A DNA stretch of 62,881 nt, from assembly GCF_004745505.1 (NCBI RefSeq), contig NZ_RKLX01000016.1:1-62881 (forward strand), in the 5' to 3' direction. How positions within the stretch are numbered: position 1 is the first letter of the stretch; each line of letters starts with the position of its first letter. This document shows, in pieces, positions 1 to 10,153 of this stretch. The notes under the pieces were generated by a model, which saw only the letters and a program-made list of their open reading frames with translations, was not told where the DNA came from and ran no database searches. Made by a program: the position numbers and the translations under genes. This DNA is from Levilactobacillus suantsaiihabitans (lineage in GTDB: Bacteria; Bacillota; Bacilli; Lactobacillales; Lactobacillaceae).

Positions 1-44
1 AACTTCCACTACAGAATACAGATTGAATTCAATATTCGGGTCCA

Positions 45-88
45 AAAAAGAGGCCCAATTCGTAAGTGAATTGAACCTCTCAAATTCT
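45..88 (-). terminator. Second intrinsic terminator downstream of prs
   Basis: On the minus strand the stem GAGGTTCAATTC pairs with GAATTGGGCCTC around a short loop and is followed by a run of six T. It lies beyond the first terminator of prs, with no gene between them, so it is best read as a tandem terminator. It could equally serve an unseen feature at the window edge. Confidence 0.55.
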
Positions 89-149
89 CCCCATCAACAC
101 CGGTTGACAAAGAGCCATTTCTTTGGCACCCGCTACAATCTGAGCCCAC

Positions 150-193
150 AAAAATAACGGCATCACCGCTATCCCTTGGGAGGCGCTGATGCC
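150..193 (-). terminator. Terminator of prs
   Basis: Minus-strand stem GGCATCAGCG/CGGTGATGCC with a loop of about 14 nt, followed by GTTATTTTTG. It starts about 15 nt after the prs stop codon. Confidence 0.8.
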
Positions 194-207
194 GCTATCA
201 CTTTAAT

Positions 208-1194
208 TTATTGTTTTTGCCGACCGGGCACCTTGGTAAACAAGGAGTCGACGGGTTCTTCATGGTAAATCAGGTCGATGGCCTTACCGAACATCTCACC
301 GACAGACATGATGGCAAATTTATCGCTTTGTTTGTCCTCTGGTAATTGAATCGAGTCGGTAATGACGACCTTCTTCAACACGGATTCGTTGATGCGTTGG
401 GTCGCGTCACCGGACAAGACGGCGTGTGTGGCGGCCGCGTAAACGTCGGCGGCACCAGCCTTCTTCAAGGCATCGGCAGACACCGTGATCCGGATGGCCG
501 TGTCAATGATGTCATCGACCAAAATGGCGTGTTTGCCCTGCACATCCCCGATCACCGCTTCTGGATGAGCGGCATTTTCCGTATCGGAACGGTTGTCGAT
601 AATCGCAATCGGTGCGCCCAACAATTCAGCCAGCCGCCGGGCCCGACTCACACCGGCATGGTCAGGTGCCACCACGACGATGTCTTCGTCCGCCAGACCG
701 GTGTTTTCTTCAAAGTAGCTAGTCAATAACCGGTCACTTTGCAGGTGGTCAACCGGAATATCGAAGAAGCCTTGCAGCTGAGCCGCGTGCAGGTCCAACG
801 CAATGACCCGGTTGACACCGTCCATTTGCATCAACGACGCAATCAACTTGGCCGTGATGGGTTCGCGGGACCGCGCTTTGCGGTCGGCCCGTGAGTAACC
901 GTAGTACGGGACGACCACGTTGATCTTTTCTGCGCTTGCCCGCCGTGCAGCATCCACCATGATCAACAGTTCCATCAGGTTCGTGTTCACGGGATCGGAA
1001 ACGGATTGAATCAGGAACAATTCATCCCCCCGGATACTTTCGTCAATACTGATCTGAATCTCACCGTCACTAAAATGCTTGATTGTCGCCTTGCCCAGTT
1101 CCACCCCGGCCGCCTTCGCAATCTTTTCTGCGAGTGGACGGTTGGAATTCAACGCAAAGACTTTCATTCTACCAGCTTCGACGTGTTCTGCCAT
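208..1194 (-). CDS. prs: Ribose-phosphate pyrophosphokinase, divergent paralogue (Prs2-like)
   Basis: Makes PRPP from ribose 5-phosphate and ATP in the cytosol, feeding purine, pyrimidine, NAD, His and Trp synthesis. At 328 residues it is of normal family length. Visible motifs are the N-terminal FALNSN segment, the flexible-loop region [12 protein letters not shown] (101-112), [12 protein letters not shown] (134-145) and the PRPP/ribose-phosphate loop DDIIDTAIR (227-235). That loop is normally DDxxDTAGT; here the Gly-Thr is Ile-Arg, so this may be the second, divergent Prs copy that lactobacilli often carry, and activity is not assured. The ATG at 1194 is chosen because GGGAGG lies 5 nt upstream. 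The gene stands alone, with a repeat remnant upstream and tandem terminators downstream. Confidence 0.9.
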   Translation of the reverse strand: MAEHVEAGRMKVFALNSNRPLAEKIAKAAGVELGKATIKHFSDGEIQISIDESIRGDELFLIQSVSDPVNTNLMELLIMVDAARRASAEKINVVVPYYGYSRADRKARSREPITAKLIASLMQMDGVNRVIALDLHAAQLQGFFDIPVDHLQSDRLLTSYFEENTGLADEDIVVVAPDHAGVSRARRLAELLGAPIAIIDNRSDTENAAHPEAVIGDVQGKHAILVDDIIDTAIRITVSADALKKAGAADVYAAATHAVLSGDATQRINESVLKKVVITDSIQLPEDKQSDKFAIMSVGEMFGKAIDLIYHEEPVDSLFTKVPGRQKQ

Positions 1195-1313
1195 AACAGC
1201 CTCCCTGTGGGATCACCACAAAATTCATCTATTTTCTGTTCTTATTATCGCAATCTTTTCTTGGAAACGCAACGGTTGGCACCGCGATTTTCTGATTGTC
1301 TTTAGGTTAAGCG

Positions 1314-1510
1314 CTAAAAGTTGAAAGACGAAAATCAGCTGGAACCATTGTGATCATGCAACTCACGGTATCAAAAATAGTCGTTTACAGCCTCACAACT
1401 CGACCTGGTCGCCTACCATTCGCCAAATATGGGTTGGCACGCTGGCTGACGCAGACGCCTAGTTTCACCAATTTTAGGTATTGGCATCCCATCGTTACGG
1501 CAACCAACAC
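1314..1510 (+). repeat. Internally deleted copy of the MITE-like element
   Basis: The left part (from CTAAAAGTTGAAAG at 1314) matches the left end of the complete element at 49178. It continues into the left arm of module A (GCCTACCATTCGCCAAATATGG, split here as GCCTACCATTCGCC and AAATATGG, about 1411-1435). It then jumps at a GCTGG microhomology straight into the right-end module (GGCTGACGCAGACGCC, about 1444). Almost all of A and B is missing. The right terminus is worn and abuts the recD2 stop codon. This copy fills most of the gene-free 1195-1509 interval. Confidence 0.75.
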
Positions 1511-4044
1511 TAACCTTGCGACGCCGTTGGCATAAATTGTTGCGGCGACACGCCTTGCATGCCGATCATGGGGTCGATTTGGCGGCTCAACACCAGTTCT
1601 GGCGTCAAGCGGTAATCCTTAGGCGTGTTCGATGCTGGTGTTTCGGTAGCCGTGGGGGTCGTCGCCGCTGCTGCATCAGGCGATGCGTCAGTTGTTACGC
1701 CATCATCAGCCTCTGGCGTTGCCTTCACCTTTTCTTGGGCCGCAGCCGCGCCATCCGGGTCCAGGACCGTTTGGATGCGCGTCGTCAGCGTGGTGTGCCG
1801 GTTGACGGACAGATTGGTGACACAGGCCTCAAAGGCTTGCGGTTCACCGATCAGAATCAACATGTCGGCCGCCCGGGTCACCGCCGTGTACAGCAAGTTT
1901 CGCTGGAGCATGCGGTTGTATTGGCCGACCATCGGCAGGATGACCATCTTGAACTCGGACCCCTGCGACTTGTGAATCGACATGCAGTAGGCCAGTGTCA
2001 GCCGGTTCCAGTCGTTCTTGGCGTAGGTGACCTCGGTCTGTTCAAAGGCAATCGTCAATTGGTCACTCTTGGCCTTACTGTGCTTGTCATTGGCCAAATC
2101 GATTCCGGTGATGACACCGATATCGCCGTTGAACACGTTATTTTCCGGACTGTTGACCAGGTGCAAGACCTTGTCGCCAATGCGAAATTTTTGATTGCGG
2201 AAGGTAACTTCCTTTTGGCGCTCGGATTTTTTCGGATTCAAAATGTCTTGGAGCACCACGTTCAACCGGTCAATGCCGGCCGAGCCACGATACATGGGCG
2301 CCAGCACCTGAATATCACTGGCGCTGAAGCCCTTGGCGTGGGCCTTACCCACGATTTGGTCGATGACATTTTCCACCTGATTGGCGTGACAGGCAATGAA
2401 CGAGCGGTCCTTTTGGTTTTGCGTGAAGTCCGCCGGTAGCCGGCCCGCCTTGATGGCGTGGGCCAGTGGGATGATGGACGAGCCATCCCCCTGCCGGTAG
2501 ATCGTATCCAGCTGAATCTTCTGCAGTTGGTCGCTGGCCAACAGGTCGTGAAAGACCTGGCCCGGCCCCACGGAAGGTAGCTGATCCTTATCACCCACTA
2601 AAATGACCTGCATACCAATCGGCACGGCCTTCAACAGCGTCTTCATCAGATACACGTCGACCATGGAGACCTCGTCGATGATCAACAGACCACCTTCTAA
2701 GTCGTTGGTTGCCGCCTCATCGGGTTCAGCTTCGCGTCCCGTCAATCCCAAGAGCCGGTGAATCGTGCTGGCTGGTAAGCCGGTCGACTCACTCATACGC
2801 TTGGCGGCCCGACCCGTCGGCGCTGCCAACAGAATCGGGAATGGTTTGTCCTTGTATTCGTTGATGTCTAACGAGACCTCGTGCAGCCGCGCATACAGGT
2901 TGACCAGGCCGCGAATGATGGTGGTCTTCCCGGTCCCGGGCCCCCCCGTCAGTAACATGACCTTAGCCTGGATGGCGGCGGTCAGCGCGGCGGTTTGCGA
3001 CTCGTCGTACACGATGTCGTTTTGTTTTTCAACGATGCGTAATTGCTTATGAATCGCGTCTTCAGTAAACTCAGCCGGCGTGTCATCGCCCTTCAAGAGC
3101 CGTTGGAGGTGTTCGGCGACCTGCCATTCCGCGTCATAGAGGGATTTCAAATAAATGCGCTGGTCATCGCCGACCACCTTTTGTTGCTTGGCTAATTCGA
3201 GCAGTTGGTCGGCCAACTTGCTGGGGTCGAGCCGCACGTTGCGGGCATTTTCCAGTAGGCTCAAGGCGTTGGCCAGCAACGGTTTGGCCGTGGTATAGGT
3301 GTCCCCATTAGCCACCGATAGGTCGTTGAGTGTTTGTAACAGCCCCGCCTGCAAGCGTTCCGGCTTATCGGCCGCATATCCCAGTTGCGTGGCAATCTGG
3401 TCAGCCCGCCGAAAGCTGACCCCGTTGATGTCCTCGGCCAATTGGTAGGGATTTTCGTGAATGACGTCGAGCGTTTTTTCCTGATACCGGTTGTAAATGG
3501 CCGCCGCCAGAGTACTGCCGAAGCCGTAACCGTTAAGGCCGATGATGATCTGCTCCATGCCGTTGTTGGTCTGAAGCTGACTGACCAGCGTGGCGGAGAC
3601 CTTGGCCGACAAGCCCAGCGGTTGGAGCACGGCCGAATCGTTCAAGATTTTTTCAATCGCGTTGGTCCCTAAAGCGTCCACGATCTTTTCGGCCGTCTTC
3701 TTGCCCAAGCCAGGAAAGTCTTCGCCACTGAGGTAGGCCACAACGCCGCTACGGGTAGTTGGCGTCTCGTTTTGGTAATTATCCGCCTGAAATTGCACAC
3801 CGTACTTGGGGTGCTCCACGCGTTTGCCGGTGAACCGGTACGTCACGTCGTCCTTGATGTCGGCGAAGTTCCCGGTCACCACGATTTCGTCTTCGTGCCA
3901 GTCTAAGCTGGTCTCGGACACCTTGACCAGCATCACCTTGTAAAAGCTGTCGTTGCTGGCAAAAAAGACCGCACTGACGGTGCCGACCACGTAATCGGCC
4001 TGCTTCGTCTCATCCGCAAATAAATTGAGTGATTCGGTTGCCAT
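1510..4044 (-). CDS. recD2: RecD2-type ATP-dependent DNA helicase
   Basis: A 5'-to-3' superfamily 1B helicase that acts without RecBC in DNA repair. The 844 residues show the N-terminal OB-like and helix-hairpin-helix region (GEDFPGLGKKTAEKIVDALG near 110-130), the Walker A motif GGPGTGKTT in the middle, Walker B IIDEVSMVD, VGDKDQLPSVGPG, and the C-terminal motif AYCMSIHKSQGSEF. The last 80 or so residues form an Ala/Thr/Pro-rich acidic linker ending in a short ordered-looking tail. The ATG at 4044 has AAAGGAG 11 nt upstream. It is the last gene of a phosphatase-TPR-recD2 operon, 16 nt after the TPR gene, an arrangement common in lactobacilli. Confidence 0.95.
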   Translation of the reverse strand: MATESLNLFADETKQADYVVGTVSAVFFASNDSFYKVMLVKVSETSLDWHEDEIVVTGNFADIKDDVTYRFTGKRVEHPKYGVQFQADNYQNETPTTRSGVVAYLSGEDFPGLGKKTAEKIVDALGTNAIEKILNDSAVLQPLGLSAKVSATLVSQLQTNNGMEQIIIGLNGYGFGSTLAAAIYNRYQEKTLDVIHENPYQLAEDINGVSFRRADQIATQLGYAADKPERLQAGLLQTLNDLSVANGDTYTTAKPLLANALSLLENARNVRLDPSKLADQLLELAKQQKVVGDDQRIYLKSLYDAEWQVAEHLQRLLKGDDTPAEFTEDAIHKQLRIVEKQNDIVYDESQTAALTAAIQAKVMLLTGGPGTGKTTIIRGLVNLYARLHEVSLDINEYKDKPFPILLAAPTGRAAKRMSESTGLPASTIHRLLGLTGREAEPDEAATNDLEGGLLIIDEVSMVDVYLMKTLLKAVPIGMQVILVGDKDQLPSVGPGQVFHDLLASDQLQKIQLDTIYRQGDGSSIIPLAHAIKAGRLPADFTQNQKDRSFIACHANQVENVIDQIVGKAHAKGFSASDIQVLAPMYRGSAGIDRLNVVLQDILNPKKSERQKEVTFRNQKFRIGDKVLHLVNSPENNVFNGDIGVITGIDLANDKHSKAKSDQLTIAFEQTEVTYAKNDWNRLTLAYCMSIHKSQGSEFKMVILPMVGQYNRMLQRNLLYTAVTRAADMLILIGEPQAFEACVTNLSVNRHTTLTTRIQTVLDPDGAAAAQEKVKATPEADDGVTTDASPDAAAATTPTATETPASNTPKDYRLTPELVLSRQIDPMIGMQGVSPQQFMPTASQG

Positions 4045-4059
4045 CTGCTAGTCTCTCCT

Positions 4060-4743
4060 TTACGACGGGTCTTTAGGTTGCCGCTGTGCTTGCACGAAGC
4101 GTTCGATGTCGGCCAAGCGCTTTTGGCCTTTTTCAAAATAAGTGGGATCCAATTGCTTGGCGCGTGCGAAGTAGTCCTGGTAGGCTTCGCCCTGAACCAT
4201 GGCGACCAGCCCGCGGTCAAATTGCGCGTGGCCGTTCTGCGGGTCTAAGGCCAAGACTTGGTCGTAGTATTGTGCGGCTTGGGCCATGTTGCCCAGGGCC
4301 AACAGGTTTTCGGCCATAACCTGAAGGGTCGCCTCGTCTTTGGGCTGGCTTCCCAATGCGGTCAACGCAAAGGCCAGCGCCCGTTTGTGGTCGCCGTTGG
4401 CCATGTAACTTTGGGCCAGCATCAAGTAACCGGCGCCCTTCCACTGGTCGTCCAACTGGTCAAACTGTTGAATGGCCTTGGGATAGTCTTGCGCAGCGTA
4501 GTACACGTTACCCAGGCCGTAGCGCAACTTCGCCACCGTGGCGGGTTGGGCGTCGAACAGGCCCAGCGCCTTCATTAAGAGTTCCTCGGCTTGGGCGTAG
4601 GACTTCAAGTCCACCAACACCGTTGCCAGTTCGTAATAAGCATCCGCATCACCAGGATGGGTGTCGATGCGCTGAACCAATTGGTGGACCAACTGTTCTG
4701 ATTTCGCCTTTTCTGCTTGGCGGTCAATTTTCTTCTCTGTCAT
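4060..4743 (-). CDS. Tetratricopeptide-repeat protein
   Basis: A cytosolic 227-residue protein made of about five TPR helix pairs. Repeated A-Y-Y and G-L-A signatures are visible (DADAYYELATVLVDL near 34-48, YGLGNVYYAAQDYPKAIQQF near 84-103, LALGNMAQAAQYYDQVLALD near 150-170). The N-terminus is charged and there is no signal peptide. TPR proteins are protein-binding scaffolds; the partner is unknown. It lies between the histidine phosphatase and recD2 with gaps of 8 and 16 nt, so it is almost certainly co-transcribed with both. No enzymatic motif is seen. Confidence 0.85.
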   Translation of the reverse strand: MTEKKIDRQAEKAKSEQLVHQLVQRIDTHPGDADAYYELATVLVDLKSYAQAEELLMKALGLFDAQPATVAKLRYGLGNVYYAAQDYPKAIQQFDQLDDQWKGAGYLMLAQSYMANGDHKRALAFALTALGSQPKDEATLQVMAENLLALGNMAQAAQYYDQVLALDPQNGHAQFDRGLVAMVQGEAYQDYFARAKQLDPTYFEKGQKRLADIERFVQAQRQPKDPS

Positions 4744-4751
4744 TTTATCAC

Positions 4752-5408
4752 CTAAATCGTATCCGTTGCCGTGGGTTTCGCCGTCAAAAAGCTGGTGTCG
4801 TTCCAGTCGATCAAATCGTAATGCTGCCCGTCTTGCGTTTCTAAAATGGTCACGCTGGTATTGCGCAGACCACCGCGTTTCCGCAAATCAGCCAGTGGCG
4901 TGCCCAATAAGCCATTGATCTCGGCGTTGAGGGCGGCCCCGTGGCTAAAAATCAAGATGTTATCTTGCGGGGCGGCGTTGGCGGCCACGATCTTTTGGAT
5001 GGCGGGCGTCATGCGGTCAATGACCTGGGTAAACGTTTCGCCACCGATTTTGGCGGCGTCGTATTGGTCCGGATGGTTGCGAAAGGCGTCTAGTTCGGCC
5101 GGAAATTGCTTGCTGACGTCGTCAAAGGCCATCCCCTCCATCTGTCCCAGGTGGAACTCTTCCAGGCGGCTAACCAGCGTTAACGGCACCTGTTGGCCCA
5201 GCTCCTTGATGACGTGTTGGGCCGTGACCCGTGCGCGCTTGATGGGACTGGCGTAGGCGTGTGTGAATGGCGTGTCCTTTAAGAACTGGCCGACTTGCAC
5301 CATCTGCTGGTAGCTTTCCGGCAACAGCGGTGAATCCCCGCCGGCGCCCTGAAAGCGGCCTTCCAGATTCCACTGCGTCTTGCCATGACGAATAAAGTAT
5401 AGTTTCAA
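4752..5408 (-). CDS. Histidine phosphatase family protein (phosphoglycerate mutase-like)
   Basis: A 218-residue member of the histidine phosphatase superfamily. The catalytic RHGKTQWN motif at residues 7-14 holds the phospho-accepting His, and the second catalytic His is in IFSHGAALN near 155. ASPIKRARVTA is the usual third signature. The family includes broad-specificity sugar and nucleotide phosphatases and cofactor-dependent mutases; the small size and lone position outside glycolysis favour a phosphatase, with unknown substrate. It is the first gene of the operon with the TPR protein and recD2, and a promoter candidate lies 40 nt upstream. Confidence 0.88.
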   Translation of the reverse strand: MKLYFIRHGKTQWNLEGRFQGAGGDSPLLPESYQQMVQVGQFLKDTPFTHAYASPIKRARVTAQHVIKELGQQVPLTLVSRLEEFHLGQMEGMAFDDVSKQFPAELDAFRNHPDQYDAAKIGGETFTQVIDRMTPAIQKIVAANAAPQDNILIFSHGAALNAEINGLLGTPLADLRKRGGLRNTSVTILETQDGQHYDLIDWNDTSFLTAKPTATDTI

Positions 5409-5446
5409 AATTGTTGCCGTCCTTTCCGTGAAGTCACATAGTCTAT

Positions 5447-5474
5447 ATTATGCCAGTTTTCGCTGGGTTTTCAA
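5447..5474 (-). promoter_or_regulatory. Promoter candidate for the phosphatase-TPR-recD2 operon
   Basis: On the minus strand, TTGAAA (5469-5474) and CATAAT (5447-5452) are separated by 16 nt, about 40 nt before the start codon of the first gene. Confidence 0.5.
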
Positions 5475-5561
5475 AGGAACTGGCCGGAAAACGGCAAATT
5501 TCGGCGAAAAATTTTGCCCTTGGCTACGACATGGCGTTGGTAATGGTCACACGGAGGATAC

Positions 5562-5757
5562 GAGCCGCCTACCGCCTGCTGGATATGAGTTGGAACGCTG
5601 AGGGCGCCGGCCCAAGCCAAAGTGCGGTCTTGGCCCTCAAGTTGGAGCCGATAGAGCACGTCTCCAACTTGCCAGTTCCCTAAGCGCCATGGACCACGCC
5701 GCTAAGGGAACTCCCACAGCTGAACTCATATCCAGCAGGCTCTCGGCTACGGTAGTG
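5562..5757 (+). repeat. Module A repeat, copy 1
   Basis: About 190 nt of the A family. The outer stem is GCTGGATATGAGTT/AACTCATATCCAGC, an inner hairpin is AAGTTGGAG/CTCCAACTT, and a third hairpin is AGTTCCCTAAGCG/CGCTAAGGGAACT. The inner hairpin is CTTTGAG/CTCAAAG in most other copies, so both strands changed together here. It lies in the gene-free 5409-6267 stretch together with a B copy; the spacer between them (5758-5965) shows nothing recognisable. Confidence 0.85.
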
Positions 5758-5965
5758 GTTAACGGCAACAATCCACCTAACGTCACACTGTTAGCGGTAT
5801 TGCGCCAGGAGATTCTGGTCACCGTCCAGTTTGTGCCCACAGGTTTACTAACGAAATCAAACTGCCTTTGGTAACCCCCATCGTCTAGTTCTTAACCATT
5901 CCTTTAGACATCATCGTTGTCACGTAACTCGAAACGATAGCCTTGTTGCCAACACGCCGCAATCT

Positions 5966-6155
5966 GCCGGAGGTCGCCAGGGGTGGAGCCAGCTGTGTCG
6001 ACGGTGTTACCTGGCGTCGTTTGCCAGGTTACACCGTGGGGCGACTTGGAAGACTCGCGATTTTGGCGAGGCTTTCAAGCGAGCCGGAAGACCGCTTCTC
6101 AGGCTGGAGGCGTCCCCCATAGCAGGCGGAACCCTTGGCAGCCGCAGGCAACTGG
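5966..6155 (+). repeat. Module B repeat, copy 1
   Basis: About 190 nt of the B family, starting GCCGGAGGTCGCCAGGGGTGG and closed by a GCCAGGGGT/ACCCTTGGC outer stem. The central hairpin is ACCTGGC/GCCAGGT, whereas most copies have GGCTGAG/CTCAGCC: full compensation. The second hairpin CTCGC/GCGAG is CTGGC/GCCAG elsewhere. It lies 210 nt after A copy 1. Confidence 0.85.
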
Positions 6156-6210
6156 TCACACCTATTTTTCCAAGTAAGGCGGCCCGTACGGCGCATATCG
6201 TTGCCCACGC

Positions 6211-6255
6211 CAAAAGAGCCTGACCAACCGGCACACTGCCAGCTGATCAGGCTCT
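6211..6255 (-). terminator. Terminator of mnmA
   Basis: Minus-strand stem GAGCCTGATCAGC paired with GGTTGGTCAGGCTC, followed by TTTTGG. It begins 13 nt after the mnmA stop codon. Confidence 0.8.
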
Positions 6256-6267
6256 CATTTTAACGAT

Positions 6268-7464
<1,197 letters not shown>

Positions 7465-7466
7465 CT

Positions 7467-7495
7467 AGTTTACCCATTTTGCCCTGCTTTTGCAA
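7467..7495 (-). promoter_or_regulatory. Promoter candidate for mnmA
   Basis: Minus strand TTGCAA (7490-7495), 17-nt spacer, TAAACT (7467-7472), about 70 nt upstream of the mnmA start. Confidence 0.5.
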
Positions 7496-7550
7496 GCCTG
7501 GCGTTTCTTATCACCAATTGGTCCCTTAGCGCGACATTTTCCGGGGCAAA

Positions 7551-7580
7551 TTGACCACCCCCAGGACAAAGGTGTATAGT
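7551..7580 (+). promoter_or_regulatory. Promoter of the ABC exporter operon
   Basis: TTGACC (7551-7556), 18-nt spacer, TATAGT (7575-7580), followed by an A/T-rich stretch and the ribosome site AGAGGTG at 7615-7621. Confidence 0.7.
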
Positions 7581-7627
7581 TAAAAATATATTAAAATTCA
7601 ATTAGTAATTAATTAGAGGTGATTCCC

Positions 7628-8593
7628 GTGACAGAACCCATCATTACCATCGATCACGTCAGTTTTGATTACGTGACCTATACCAAACAAAGCGGCCTTA
7701 GTGGCAGCTGGCACGATTTATTTCACCGGCAAAAACAGCGCGTGCCCGCCGTTCAAAACGTATCCTTACAGGTAGCGCCGGGCGAAATTCTCGGCCTCCT
7801 GGGCGCCAACGGAGCGGGTAAGACGACGCTGATCAAATTGATGACCGGCATCTTGCCCGTCCGTGCCGGGTCGCTACAGTTGTTAGACGACCAGCACCCC
7901 TTTCAAAAACGCCCGGCCTTTTTGCGTCGCATCGGCGTGATGCTCAGCCAAAAGAGTCAGCTGGCGTGGGACCTGCCGCCGTTGGACACACTGGTGCTCT
8001 TGCGTGAGATCTACCAGGTACCCCATGACCGGTTCACCGACTGGCTGGCCTTTCTCACCGACCAACTGGCCGTGACCGCTCAGCTGAAGGTCCCCGTGCG
8101 CAAGTTGTCCTTGGGGCAGCGCATCAAATTTGAACTGATCTGTGCGCTGATCCACACCCCTGAGATCTTATTTCTCGACGAGCCGACCATTGGCATCGAC
8201 GTCAGTAGCCAGGCCAACATCTACCGCTTCTTGCAACAGCTCAACCGAGACACCCAGATGACCATCATCTTGACCAGCCACAATACCAAGGACATTGAGG
8301 CGCTGGCACAACGGGTCGCCGTCATCAACCACGGCCGCAAGATCTTCGAGGGCACGCCCAATGGGTTGATCGCCCAATACGCATCGGCCGCCACCCTGGA
8401 AGTCGTGACCGACGCGCCGCTGACCACGCTCCCCGCGCACGTAACGCAAGTGGCTGACAGTCAATACCTGGTCGATGCGGCTGCCCTTACGACGCTGCCC
8501 ATCGACCCGCAGCACATCCTCAGCGTCCACCGGCGTAACGGTAACCTGGACGACATTTTGACCCGACTCTTTTCTCAGGAGGTGGCGCCATGA
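7628..8593 (+). CDS. ABC-2 type exporter, ATP-binding subunit (COG4586-like)
   Basis: Cytosolic ATPase of a three-gene ABC-2 type exporter. The 321 residues carry Walker A GANGAGKTT, the signature LSLGQRIKFE, Walker B EILFLDEPTIGID and the H-loop TSHN. A divergent C-terminal domain of about 90 residues follows the NBD, as in this family. The GTG at 7628 is chosen because AGAGGTG sits 6 nt upstream; a GTG nine bases earlier overlaps that site. The first permease starts 4 nt inside its end, so translation is coupled. The substrate is unknown; relatives with this gene trio are annotated as uncharacterised or viologen/drug-type exporters. Confidence 0.9.
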   Translation: MTEPIITIDHVSFDYVTYTKQSGLSGSWHDLFHRQKQRVPAVQNVSLQVAPGEILGLLGANGAGKTTLIKLMTGILPVRAGSLQLLDDQHPFQKRPAFLRRIGVMLSQKSQLAWDLPPLDTLVLLREIYQVPHDRFTDWLAFLTDQLAVTAQLKVPVRKLSLGQRIKFELICALIHTPEILFLDEPTIGIDVSSQANIYRFLQQLNRDTQMTIILTSHNTKDIEALAQRVAVINHGRKIFEGTPNGLIAQYASAATLEVVTDAPLTTLPAHVTQVADSQYLVDAAALTTLPIDPQHILSVHRRNGNLDDILTRLFSQEVAP

Positions 8594-9366
8594 GTTATTG
8601 GCAAACGTTTCAAAATGCCTTGACCACCACGTTAACCTACCGCGGCAACCTGGTGTTACGGCTGCTCACCGTGAGCGTGGAAATCGCCGTGGCCAGCTTC
8701 ATGTGGTTGGCCGTCTACCGCTTCAGTGGCCAGGACAACGTCGCCGGCATCGGGTCCTCCCAAATGGTCGTCTACCTGGCGGTGGTCAACGTCTTGGCCC
8801 TGATCTTCTCGGCCAGTCCCATTTTCACCCTGAGCGCCTTGATTCGTAACGGTAACCTGTCCGTCATGTTACTGCGGCCAATCAACTACTTTCGACAAAG
8901 CTTCTGGACCTACGTCGGCCAAGCCACCCCGTACCTAATCATCTACGGCCTGGCCATCGCTTTCATTAGTCCCGTCTTTCGCCGCGGCTGGGGCTACGGG
9001 CTTGCCAGTCTGGGCCTGATCATCCTCACCTACGTCATGTTTTTTTCTTTGATCTCCGGCGTCAGTCTGATCAGCTTCTGGCTGGTCCAGGTCTGGCCTT
9101 TGCGACCGGTCCTCAACGCCCTGTTCTTACTGCTCGGCGGCCAAGCCTTTCCGCTACAGATCTTGCCGAGCGCGTGGCGGTGGGTGGCGCTCAACCCCTT
9201 TGCCTTAGCGGGTAACCAGCTGACCTTACTCTTGTTGGGCAAACTTTCAGTTCACCAGCTGACCATCGATTTGGCGATGGCCGCGGGGTGGTTAGTCCTG
9301 GCGATAGTCGTCGTTAAAGTGGCCGCGGCATTCGTACCTATGAGGGGGTCGGCAGTTAATGGTTAA
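8590..9366 (+). CDS. ABC-2 type exporter, permease subunit 1 (COG4587-like)
   Basis: Integral membrane protein of 258 residues with about six hydrophobic segments (for example LAVVNVLALIFSASPIF and VAAGW near the C-terminus). It has the family layout: an N-terminal amphipathic stretch, SVMLLRPINYFRQSFW between the second and third segments, and a long aromatic-rich middle. It overlaps the ATPase by 4 nt (ATGA) and the next permease by 8 nt. With the second permease it should form the heterodimeric membrane channel. AGGAGGTGGCGCC before the ATG is a strong ribosome site. Confidence 0.88.
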   Translation: MSYWQTFQNALTTTLTYRGNLVLRLLTVSVEIAVASFMWLAVYRFSGQDNVAGIGSSQMVVYLAVVNVLALIFSASPIFTLSALIRNGNLSVMLLRPINYFRQSFWTYVGQATPYLIIYGLAIAFISPVFRRGWGYGLASLGLIILTYVMFFSLISGVSLISFWLVQVWPLRPVLNALFLLLGGQAFPLQILPSAWRWVALNPFALAGNQLTLLLLGKLSVHQLTIDLAMAAGWLVLAIVVVKVAAAFVPMRGSAVNG

Positions 9367-10126
9367 AATCTATCGTATCCTAGTCAGCCAAAGCCTGGCG
9401 GAAACCCTGTCCTATCGGTTCACGGCCGTGTTGACCGCCATCTTTGGCATCTTATTTTACGTCATCGAACTCGTCACCGGGGGCGTGTACTTCTCGTTTA
9501 CCCCCACCATTTACGGCTGGAATTTTCTGGATTACCTGAATCTGATTACGACCGCCAACCTGATCAGCTACCTGTACCAATTTCTCTTCGTCGCCGGGCA
9601 CGAAGACCTGGTCGACCAAATCCTAGACGGCAACCTGGACTATTCGCTATTGCGGCCCGTAAACGCCTATTGGTTCCACGCCAGCTACCGGGTTGACTTC
9701 CCCTCACTGGTGACCCTGGTCCTTACGGCGGGCATCGAAACGGGGATCCTCCTGAAACTCCAGCCGACCCCATTGAACCTACTGGGGTATCTGGCAGCCG
9801 TCATCGTGGGCGTGGCCTTTGTCTTTGCCCTCAATCAAATCGTCGTGACCGCTGCCTTTTGGATCGACGGCATGACGGCGCTAGACGGGTTGCCCGAATA
9901 CCTCATGTCCGCGTCGGCCCGACCGGCGAAAATCTACCCGCGGCTGTTACAACAACTCTTCTTGTGGGTCATCCCCTCACTGGCCATCACCAACGTGCCG
10001 GCACAGTTCGGTCACAACCGGCCGAGCTGGCTGCTCGCATGGTCGGCGCTGGTGACCGGTGTCTTACTGGGGCTTTCCTATTGGGAATGGCGCCGGGGCC
10101 TACTGCGCTACGTCTCCGCTAACTGA
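9359..10126 (+). CDS. ABC-2 type exporter, permease subunit 2 (COG3694-like)
   Basis: Membrane protein of 255 residues with about six transmembrane segments. The conserved motif QILDGNLDYSLLRPVN near residues 84-99 parallels the SVMLLRPIN motif of its partner, supporting a paralogous pair within one transporter. Its start codon lies inside the end of the preceding gene, preceded by GAGGGG. No terminator is obvious directly downstream; a module A repeat begins 28 nt after the stop and may act as the transcript end. Confidence 0.88.
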   Translation: MVKIYRILVSQSLAETLSYRFTAVLTAIFGILFYVIELVTGGVYFSFTPTIYGWNFLDYLNLITTANLISYLYQFLFVAGHEDLVDQILDGNLDYSLLRPVNAYWFHASYRVDFPSLVTLVLTAGIETGILLKLQPTPLNLLGYLAAVIVGVAFVFALNQIVVTAAFWIDGMTALDGLPEYLMSASARPAKIYPRLLQQLFLWVIPSLAITNVPAQFGHNRPSWLLAWSALVTGVLLGLSYWEWRRGLLRYVSAN

Positions 10127-10153
10127 GCCTTCTGGCGATACCCGGGGCTATAT

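Noticed and set aside
1516-2439. A 307-codon open frame on the plus strand opposite recD2.
   Set aside because: It is antisense to a full helicase gene, lacks a ribosome site and recognisable domains; GC-rich codon structure opens such frames.
5562-5757. Reading module A hairpins as ordinary transcription terminators.
   Set aside because: The strong stems lack T runs, several copies lie upstream of genes, and the same multi-hairpin layout recurs in every copy.
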